A DNA stretch of 39,656 nucleotides from Clostridium sp. N3C (GTDB lineage: Bacteria; Bacillota; Clostridia; Clostridiales; Clostridiaceae), in NCBI RefSeq assembly GCF_900095445.1, contig NZ_FMJL01000019.1, positions 1 to 39,656 of the forward strand. Direction: 5' to 3'. How positions within the stretch are numbered: position 1 is the first letter of the stretch; the number at the start of each line of letters is the position of its first letter. The notes under the pieces were generated by a model. That model was not told where the DNA came from, did not search any database, and worked only from the letters and a program-made list of their open reading frames with translations. This document shows positions 33,657-39,656 of this stretch, in pieces. Position numbers and translations under genes: made by a program.

Positions 33657-35255
33657 GCTTTGTTACAAAAAACAGTTGTTCTCCCTGCGAGGTAAGCGTT
33701 TTTTCTACTATGTTGCTTTGTTTCAAAAAAGAGTTGACGAAAATGTATTCAAAATTCTTTTCTTTTTCACTATTTTTTTAAATTTTTAATCTCTAATTTA
33801 AAGCTAATTAACTAAATTAACTATTTATCATGCTATTTTCAAAGAGCTTCAAAGTAAGTTTAATACTATAAAATACATCATCAAGCAATTTTAAATATCA
33901 TTATCATGGTAAAGATTTTACATTCTTAAAATCACACACTCTTAGCTTTTGATTACTGTATATGGACATACTTAATGCATCCAAAAGTTTCATAGAATTA
34001 GTTTCTCTCTTATTGGACTCCTGCCAATGAAACCATGATAAATAAAAATTTAAATACTTAGTGGCCACTCCTTTAAACTTATAATTTATAGTGTTTACTA
34101 TTCTTTTTCCAAAGGCTCCAGCGTTTTGTATATGATATTTATCTTTTATCACTTCATATCGTCCCCGTAATTTATAAAGCTTACAATTTAACTTTCGAGC
34201 TAGTGGTATATAAGCTATATTATTGGTTGTGCATAATATTGATCTTTCAGGTATTTTATCTGATAACAAGTCATACAATCTTATAGCTCCTATCTTACCT
34301 ATACCACCAGTTCGAACAAACACCTTTTCTTGCCTGTCCTTACAGCAAAGTATTGATACTTTTTTGCTAGATACATATTCGCTTGCTGATCTTTTTCTTA
34401 TAACTGGTTCTCGATCCATATAAAAATTTAAATTCTTCGAATGATTACCTTTAAAACTTTCTGGTATCAACACTTCATCTATCTCTATAGTACCTTCCAT
34501 CTTTCCTTTTAGCATGGGCATTATTGCATTTAGAATCTTATGTCTCCATTGAAAAGCAGTGCCTATACTTATATCTAGTATTTTTGCACATTGACGTATA
34601 GGAGTCATGTTGCCTATCAATTTATAGTATTCAAACCATTTCTTCATAACCTTTTTGCTGTAATACATAGGAGTATTAGTAGTGATACAATAGTACCTTC
34701 CGCACTCTTTACATTTATAGCGTTGTTTTTTATTTTTTGTAAAACCGTACTTAACTACATTATTTCTTTTGCAATAAGGACAGCTTTTTTCTTTCTCTTT
34801 CTTGCAGTGATCTTTCATGGCCTCCATGAATTCTTCTTCAGAAATCTGATTATCAAAGGATGAAGTAACATCTTTTGATTTAGCTATATCTGTTAAATTG
34901 AATTTTTTCTCATTTTTGAGATTTTTGATTTCTTCAATAAATACTTTTATAGATTGTTTCATAATTGTCACTCCCAGCAAAAATCCGAACAAAAAATCGT
35001 CGAATTAATTTTCGATATCTGGATTCTTGACAATTTATTCTTATTTTAAACAGTTAAAAGAATTTTTCTTATAAACTTTTTTAAGTTATTTGAAAGTACC
35101 CTGTATGGAGAGCTTGTTTTCTTTATTTATAATATTACCAACACTTTTTTGAAACAAAGCATCATAGTAAAAAGTCTTACGGTACTTCTCAGCCAGCCTA
35201 TGCTGAAAGCTTGTACACTTATATTCATTCTTATCAACACTTCTTTAAAACAAAA
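33657..35255. mobile_element. IS1595-type insertion element with doubled terminal repeats
   Basis: A single transposase gene is flanked by inverted copies of a ~25-bp repeat: GCTTTGTTTCAAAAAAGAGTTG (33715-33736) inside left and, reversed, GCTTTGTTTCAAAAAAGTGTTG (35160-35139) inside right, with matching TACTATG outside each. Further copies stand outside these: GCTTTGTTACAAAAAACAGTTG (33657-33678) and, reversed, TTTTGTTTTAAAGAAGTGTTG (about 35255-35235). I cannot say which pair is the true end, and no target duplication is clear. The region outside the gene is non-coding; a hairpin near 35182-35215 lies between the two right-hand copies. Confidence 0.7.
33904..34962 (-). CDS. IS1595-family (ISXO2-like) transposase
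   Basis: ATG 34962 follows GGGAGTGACAATT; the longer reading has no such site. The ~352-residue protein has an N-terminal ~55-residue segment, a zinc ribbon (CPYCKRNN...CKECGRYY, about 62-90), an HTH-like stretch (QCAKILDISIGTAFQWRHKI), and an ISXO2-type catalytic domain with EGTIEIDEVLIPES (first Asp) and the family signature FKGVATKYLNFYLSW near 310. The second catalytic block, usually CTDG or similar, reads CTTNNIAY, and the usual VN in HIQNVN reads HIQNAG, so two expected catalytic residues seem changed. The gene is open, but the enzyme may be inactive. Confidence 0.85.
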   Translation of the reverse strand: MKQSIKVFIEEIKNLKNEKKFNLTDIAKSKDVTSSFDNQISEEEFMEAMKDHCKKEKEKSCPYCKRNNVVKYGFTKNKKQRYKCKECGRYYCITTNTPMYYSKKVMKKWFEYYKLIGNMTPIRQCAKILDISIGTAFQWRHKILNAIMPMLKGKMEGTIEIDEVLIPESFKGNHSKNLNFYMDREPVIRKRSASEYVSSKKVSILCCKDRQEKVFVRTGGIGKIGAIRLYDLLSDKIPERSILCTTNNIAYIPLARKLNCKLYKLRGRYEVIKDKYHIQNAGAFGKRIVNTINYKFKGVATKYLNFYLSWFHWQESNKRETNSMKLLDALSMSIYSNQKLRVCDFKNVKSLP

Positions 35256-35320
35256 AGTGGGAAGGCACTTTTGTGTGCAATCCCACTTTTACTTCTCTTT
35301 TATTTCACTTTTATTATACA
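34963..35320. other. IS flank and intergenic region
   Basis: This 358-bp stretch holds the transposase ribosome site, the right-hand terminal-repeat copies of the element (35138-35160 and about 35233-35255) and a terminator at 35253-35290. No coding sequence is supported. Confidence 0.6.
35249..35290 (-). terminator. Terminator of the GHL10/amidase gene
   Basis: AAAAGTGGGA (35253-35262) pairs with TCCCACTTTT (35281-35290), with an inner GGCAC/GTGTGC pairing. On the minus strand the stem ends in TTTTTGTTTT. The T-run coincides with a copy of the IS terminal repeat. Confidence 0.8.
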
Positions 35321-37627
35321 TTAATGTATTTGCTTTGAAATTAAAACTAAATCAAAAATATCTACGATATTATCATTATTTACGTCTGAATTGCTAGACC
35401 ATGCACTGTCACCTAATCTTGTATTGTATTTTGCTGATGCAGCTGCTAAGTCTCTTAAGTCTATGGAAGAATCACGGTTAACATCTTCCAGATTTAAATT
35501 TAAGAAATTTAATACACCATAGGCAATTGAATAAGCCAACTTATCTTGGTATGATTTAGTTTTTAGTTTATTCAGCTCTTCTCTATTAGTTATAAAACCA
35601 CATTCTACTAGTATGGCAGGCATAATTGTTTCCCTAATTACAAGGTAATTTCCAGACTTTGCTCCTCTGTTGTTAGCCTTTGTATTCGCTATTAAACTTT
35701 TCTGTACCTTTTCTGCCATTTCCTTACCTTTTGTATCTGTTGAATAATAGAAGGTTTCAATACCATTAACAGATTGATTAGTATAAGAATTATTATGAAC
35801 TGATACAAATATATCAGTTCTTAAATTATTGGCAAATTGTGCCCTATCAGATAAACTAACATATTTATCTGTATCTCTGGTCATGTATACCTCTAGCCCT
35901 CTAGACTCTAATATATCTCTAAGAGTTAAGGCTATTGGTAGGTTAATATTTTTTTCATAATCATTATCAAGACTTATAGCTCCTATTTCGGAACCTCCAT
36001 GACCAGGATCCAAAGTTACAGTATACAGTGCTTTTATTACAAAAGATATCTCCCTAATATCATCATATTGACTTGGTGAGTTTGCATCCTTAACTTCCAG
36101 CCTTATTGTGTATGTTCCTTTAGCATTAGGAATCCATCTTAGTGATGATTTTGTTGAATAGTCCTGAATTATCTGCCATCCACTGCCGTTGTTTATGGAA
36201 TATCTATATAATGGATTATTAGAACCACTTACTGTTGCATAAAAGTTTATTATTGAGTTTAACTTCTGAGGAGAAGCTTTATCTACAGTGAAAGAAGATA
36301 TTGTAGCAACATTAGAATACATTGGAATTCCTTCAGTTTGGTTTTGAACAGTATTGTACAAAGCATTCTTAAGAGCATCATAGACTCCTAACTTGTTTGC
36401 TAAGATGTCACTAGCACTGAAAAATACGCTTCCTTTTACATTAGGATTATTTCTATTGTATTTTACCTGATTAATTATTTCTTCTGAATTATTCCATGCA
36501 GCATCTCCACTACCATTACTTATTTTGTAGGCAGCTTGTCCAATATAAAGTTGTACATTTTTTCCCGCTACTTGCTGACTCCACCAATCTACCAAAACAT
36601 CATACCTTGCCTTGCTATAACTCATACTCCAATAAACTTGAGGTACAATATAATCTATCCATTGATTATCTATAAAGGCTTTAGAATCAACGTATAGATC
36701 ATAATAACTGCTCATACCATTGGTACCTGCTCCGCCTTCATTTTTACCATTTTTCCATATACCAAAAGGACTAATTCCAAATTTAACTGAAGAATTTCTT
36801 GCTCTTATTTTCTCTGATAACTCTTTTACAAATAAATTTACATTATTTCGACGCCAATCTTCTTTATTGGTGAAGTTGCCTTTATAAATTTCATATGCCT
36901 CACCATCAGGAAAGTCTACCTTCCTGCCATCTGCTGCATAAACTGGATAAGGATAAAAATAATCATCTAAATGAACACCATCAATGCCGTACTTTCCTAC
37001 TACCTCCAGTATAGTGTCAATAACATATTGTCGTGCTTCAGGAATGCCTAAGTTGATCCAATGATAAGTAGCACTACTGCCTGAATATTTCACAATCCAC
37101 TCAGGATGTTGTTTTAATGCACTACTGTTAGGTAGTCTACTTATATAGTCATTTATATTAAAGTTTGCATCACTGCTTATTCTAAAAGGATTAAACCATG
37201 CATGAAATTCCATATTTCTTTTATGAGCCTCTTGCAAAGCAAATTCTAAGGGATCATAGCCTGGATCTTTTCCCAAAGTTCCTGTCAAGTATTTTGACCA
37301 AGTAGCATAAGCGGAAGGATATAATGCGTCCCCCATAGCTCTAACTTGAAAAATGACAGCATTAAATCCAGACTCTTTAAGTTTTTCTAGCTTTGATACA
37401 TAATCATTTTTTTGGCCTTCAACACCAACGGAAGCCGATGATACCCAATCTCGATTATAAACTGAACTAAACCATACAGCTCTAAACTCGTTACTGCCTG
37501 CGGAAGTAACTAACTTTACATCATTAGCCATATTAATTTCATTTGTTCCTTCTGCCGAGACATTTATAGCAGAAAAAAATATGGTACTTGCCATGAATGC
37601 AGCTACTAACTTCCTAATTGTCTTCAT
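35321..37627 (-). CDS. Secreted GHL10 glycoside hydrolase-like / amidase_3 / dockerin wall enzyme
   Basis: ATG 37627 follows GAAGGTGGTAATAAAA. The ~768-residue protein has a signal peptide (to about residue 25, INVSA). A GHL10/DUF187 domain, related to the DigH type that cuts denuded peptidoglycan glycan, spans about 40-370 (FRAVWFSSVYNRDW, FNAVIFQVRAMGDALYPS, FHAWFNPFRIS, GIDGVHLDDYFYP, DYIVPQVYWSMSYS). An Ig-like/triple-tyrosine-like segment follows (about 440-530). Amidase_3 spans about 535-700 with zinc motifs LDPGHGGSEIGA, VSVHNNSY and ILVECGFITN. A C-terminal type I dockerin has loops DVNRDSSIDLRD and DVNNDNIVDIFD. It should cleave both glycan and stem-peptide links in the wall. Intact; own terminator downstream. 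Confidence 0.9.
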   Translation of the reverse strand: MKTIRKLVAAFMASTIFFSAINVSAEGTNEINMANDVKLVTSAGSNEFRAVWFSSVYNRDWVSSASVGVEGQKNDYVSKLEKLKESGFNAVIFQVRAMGDALYPSAYATWSKYLTGTLGKDPGYDPLEFALQEAHKRNMEFHAWFNPFRISSDANFNINDYISRLPNSSALKQHPEWIVKYSGSSATYHWINLGIPEARQYVIDTILEVVGKYGIDGVHLDDYFYPYPVYAADGRKVDFPDGEAYEIYKGNFTNKEDWRRNNVNLFVKELSEKIRARNSSVKFGISPFGIWKNGKNEGGAGTNGMSSYYDLYVDSKAFIDNQWIDYIVPQVYWSMSYSKARYDVLVDWWSQQVAGKNVQLYIGQAAYKISNGSGDAAWNNSEEIINQVKYNRNNPNVKGSVFFSASDILANKLGVYDALKNALYNTVQNQTEGIPMYSNVATISSFTVDKASPQKLNSIINFYATVSGSNNPLYRYSINNGSGWQIIQDYSTKSSLRWIPNAKGTYTIRLEVKDANSPSQYDDIREISFVIKALYTVTLDPGHGGSEIGAISLDNDYEKNINLPIALTLRDILESRGLEVYMTRDTDKYVSLSDRAQFANNLRTDIFVSVHNNSYTNQSVNGIETFYYSTDTKGKEMAEKVQKSLIANTKANNRGAKSGNYLVIRETIMPAILVECGFITNREELNKLKTKSYQDKLAYSIAYGVLNFLNLNLEDVNRDSSIDLRDLAAASAKYNTRLGDSAWSSNSDVNNDNIVDIFDLVLISKQIH

Positions 37628-37792
37628 TTTTATTACCACCTTCTATTAACAACTTTTTAACTTTCAATCCACTTTTATTAGAAATTTATAAAAAATGTAT
37701 ATACTTTTCTTAAAAAAGACACACCTTTCTAATATCATATTCAACATAAAAGAACAATTTCCTTTATATTTTTTAAATTTTATAGAAAATAA

Positions 37793-37842
37793 AAAATGCA
37801 TCTCCAAATGTTGTAGTCCATTAACATTTAGAAATGCATTTT
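37793..37842 (-). terminator. Terminator of the peptidase G2-domain gene
   Basis: AAAATGCAT (37793-37801) pairs with ATGCATTTT (37834-37842), with an inner AATGTT/AACATT pairing. On the minus strand it is followed by TTTTTATTTT. Confidence 0.8.
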
Positions 37843-37867
37843 ATCAACGCCACTTATCAATATTAAT

Positions 37868-38536
37868 TTACAGCTGATTTGTTGTTCTAGTTCTTGTTAT
37901 AACGGAGGAGGTGGGAAAGGCAGTAGCTTTCAGCAGTATTAGAATTTGATTTGGTCTTGTTCTTTCCAATACTCTATATCCTCTGTTAGCACTGGTAGCA
38001 ATTCCATTATCACCAGGAATACAGTAGCCATTTTCCTGGCAGCTACCGTCATCTCTCACCAAAACTTGTCCTATCAGTGATACTGAAACCCATTCCTTCC
38101 TAAACTGCCTAGGTATATATGTTTGATTTTTATCCCATTTAGGATTTATTATTGGTTTTTTTTCTATGTGCTCAGGGATAACTACACTACCATCATCACC
38201 ATGCATTTCTGGTACAAGAACCTCTTCGTAAAGCATTCTTCCCCATTCATCTGTAAGATATTTATTTTTCCATCTAACATCTCTGCCGCTACCTAATACT
38301 GTTGGAGTAGCAGTAGTAACCCCTAAAATATAACGATCCTTAGCATTGGCAATACGAATTTTTCTTCCCTGCAATGTGACAAAATATCCGCAATCTATTG
38401 GCTGACCGTCCAAGGTTTCAAACATTTCAGCATATCCTCCTATACCAAAAGAGGATCCCATTTCTACTACCCCTGCTTTATCACTAGATACTTTAAATAA
38501 TTTATTTTGAAGATGATTTAAATCTTTTTCATCCAT
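37868..38536 (-). CDS. Peptidase G2 (IMC autoproteolytic) domain protein, stand-alone
   Basis: ATG 38536 follows GGTGGAGGTAAAATTCTA. Almost the whole 222-residue protein matches the peptidase G2 / intramolecular chaperone auto-cleavage domain known from the C-termini of phage tail and appendage proteins: GGYAEMFETLDGQPIDCGYFV, GRKIRIANAKDRYILGVTTA, DEWGRMLYEEVLVPEM, FRKEWVSVSLIGQVLVRDDG, and GYRVLERTRPNQILILLK. The long fibre part that normally precedes this domain is absent, as in other clostridial stand-alone copies. No phage gene surrounds it. The role is unknown; it might be a domesticated chaperone or a relic. A ribosome site and terminator suggest it is expressed. Confidence 0.8.
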   Translation of the reverse strand: MDEKDLNHLQNKLFKVSSDKAGVVEMGSSFGIGGYAEMFETLDGQPIDCGYFVTLQGRKIRIANAKDRYILGVTTATPTVLGSGRDVRWKNKYLTDEWGRMLYEEVLVPEMHGDDGSVVIPEHIEKKPIINPKWDKNQTYIPRQFRKEWVSVSLIGQVLVRDDGSCQENGYCIPGDNGIATSANRGYRVLERTRPNQILILLKATAFPTSSVITRTRTTNQL

Positions 38537-38621
38537 TAGAATTTTACCTCCACCTAATCTCTTACACTATATTTGTATGTAATTAGGTGTAGATTTGATA
38601 ACCCAAAGTAATTATTGCTGA

Positions 38622-39542
38622 TTATTCTGTAGCAACTTCATCACCTTTTAGCTTTGTTCTAACCTTCACATTATTTCTTCCAGAACGCTTAGCTTCATAC
38701 ATTGCCTCATCGGCAATTTTGATCATATCTTTATGTGATATATCATTATCCGGCGCCTTATAACACACTCCTATGCTAACAGTTATGTTAACAGTTTGTC
38801 CTTCCAAAGAAAAGGATTGCAGTGCGATTCTTCTTCTAATTCTCTCACTAATTGCAACAACTTTATCCTTGGGGAGATTAGAAAGTACTATACCAAATTC
38901 CTCCCCTCCGTACCTACCAGCTACATCACCTTCCCGTATGGCAGATCTCATTATATCCGCTACACCTTTAATAACTTCATTTCCCTTTAGATGTCCATAG
39001 GTATCATTTACCTTTTTAAAATAATCTATATCAATCATTAGAAATGCTAAACTTCCATTTAATCTTTTTTGTCTACTATGCTCCTTTGCCAATAATTCTA
39101 TCAACAAGGCATGATTATAGAGCCCAGTCAGTCCATCTTTCATGGCCATTTCTTCTAATTTTTCCTGATGTTCCTTGTACCTTAATGCTGAATTTATTCG
39201 TGCTATAACCTCTATAGAATCTACCGGCTTTCTTATATAATCAAAAGCACCTATCTCTAAAGCAGTTTTTAAATATTTTGCTTCAGTCCTTGCTGTTACC
39301 ATAATTACAGGTAGATTTTTAAATTGATAATCAGACTTTATCTCACTACAAACAGTAAAGCCATCTTTTCCAGGCATGACTAAATCTAAAAGTACTATAT
39401 CAGGTTTATACTTTTTTATAGCATCTATTACTTCAGTACCTGAAGTAACAGAATAAACTTCATAGCCCTCTGATTTTAGTATATCTGTAATTATTACAAT
39501 ATTTAATTTACTATCATCAGCAATAAGCACTGTCCTGCTCAT
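38622..39542 (-). CDS. PleD-like response regulator with GGDEF diguanylate cyclase domain
   Basis: ATG 39542 follows a GATAGGGGTAATAGT site. The 306-residue protein has an N-terminal receiver domain (about 1-120) with the acidic pair D9-D10, the phospho-acceptor D53 in LLDLVMPGKDG, and the conserved Lys in YIRKPVD. A C-terminal GGDEF domain (about 135-295) has the active motif GRYGGEEFGIV and an RxxD inhibitory site (REGD) five residues before it. It makes c-di-GMP, presumably when phosphorylated, and is product-inhibited. No histidine kinase is in the window. c-di-GMP commonly controls surface polysaccharide, but no link is shown here. Confidence 0.95.
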   Translation of the reverse strand: MSRTVLIADDSKLNIVIITDILKSEGYEVYSVTSGTEVIDAIKKYKPDIVLLDLVMPGKDGFTVCSEIKSDYQFKNLPVIMVTARTEAKYLKTALEIGAFDYIRKPVDSIEVIARINSALRYKEHQEKLEEMAMKDGLTGLYNHALLIELLAKEHSRQKRLNGSLAFLMIDIDYFKKVNDTYGHLKGNEVIKGVADIMRSAIREGDVAGRYGGEEFGIVLSNLPKDKVVAISERIRRRIALQSFSLEGQTVNITVSIGVCYKAPDNDISHKDMIKIADEAMYEAKRSGRNNVKVRTKLKGDEVATE

Positions 39543-39656
39543 ACTATTACCCCTATCTTATTAATTTGCTTTGCCCTTTTATATCACCTTTATAGTAAGA
39601 AATGTTGGATAATTAAGTTTTAAATCATGAATCTCCCTAAAAGTTGCTATTATATT
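39543..39656. other. Window end, non-coding
   Basis: The last 114 bp are AT-rich upstream sequence of the diguanylate cyclase gene. No further gene start or promoter is clear. Confidence 0.5.

Noticed and set aside
35161..35232. Structured GTAC...GTAC hairpin between right-hand IS repeats, considered as a riboswitch or small RNA
   Set aside because: No conserved c-di-GMP or other riboswitch core could be recognised; it is more simply part of the mobile element.
35149..35397. Plus-strand 82-codon frame at the right end of the IS
   Set aside because: It starts inside an IS terminal repeat, crosses a terminator, ends inside the amidase gene, and has no ribosome site.
1..39656. CRISPR arrays, tRNA or rRNA genes
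   Set aside because: No regular direct-repeat/spacer pattern, tRNA cloverleaf signature or rRNA sequence was seen on either strand.

Overview
The window looks like chromosome of a low-GC clostridium (Bacillota, Clostridium or close kin). The DNA is very AT-rich, strong GGAGG-type ribosome binding sites precede most genes, GTG and TTG starts are frequent, and the gene families (dockerin-tagged wall enzymes, LCP ligase, stand-alone peptidase G2 domain, WbpA/B/D/I sugar pathway) fit that group. The species cannot be named from the sequence alone.

Layout. (1) Positions 1-6,900 are a decaying polysaccharide locus on the minus strand: an IS3-family transposase relic, a Wzx-type flippase split by two frameshifts, an internally deleted rmlC relic, intact rmlB, an intact initiating sugar-phosphate transferase, intact rmlA, and a second, frameshifted copy of the same transferase. 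Each transferase copy is paired divergently with a small TTG-start, membrane-anchored protein gene (5,151 truncated; 7,522 full, Ser/Thr/Asn-rich), so a two-gene module with its promoters has been duplicated. (2) Positions 7,500-12,600 carry the Ser/Thr-rich surface protein, a sigma-70-like protein, a K/E-rich membrane protein and a secreted dockerin/beta-propeller/SH3/lysozyme-like protein, followed by a MITE-like hairpin. (3) Positions 12,573-15,163 hold a convergent MBOAT O-acyltransferase and SGNH-hydrolase pair sharing a terminator. (4) Positions 14,129-32,194 are one long minus-strand polysaccharide operon of about 15 genes, divergent from an LCP ligase. (5) Positions 33,600-35,300 hold an IS1595-type transposase with several copies of a terminal repeat. 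(6) The right end carries a large secreted GHL10/amidase/dockerin enzyme, a peptidase G2-domain protein and a PleD-like diguanylate cyclase.

How it may work together. WbpA, WbpB, WbpD and the WbpI-type epimerase match the route from UDP-GlcNAc toward UDP-ManNAc(3NAc)A, except that the aminotransferase (WbpE) is absent from the window. A WbpM/PglF-type 4,6-dehydratase would supply a 6-deoxy-HexNAc. Three GT4 glycosyltransferases, a FemAB/GNAT-like transferase, a hexapeptide acetyltransferase, a CE4-like deacetylase and the MBOAT/SGNH pair would build and decorate the repeat unit. A MurJ-family protein sits where Wzx is expected, a Wzy-like polymerase follows, and the LCP protein could attach the polymer to peptidoglycan. 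The only initiating transferase in the window is the intact copy in the decayed rml locus, so the two loci may be functionally joined.

Most unusual points: the duplicated transferase/surface-protein module with a gene-conversion-like identity pattern; an orphan solute-binding protein without lipobox inside the polysaccharide operon; MurJ in the Wzx position beside a broken Wzx; dockerins on two wall-active proteins; the missing WbpE with a perfect hairpin in the operon's odd 108-bp gap; and a shared terminal-repeat family linking the IS1595 copy to a small hairpin element 21 kb away.
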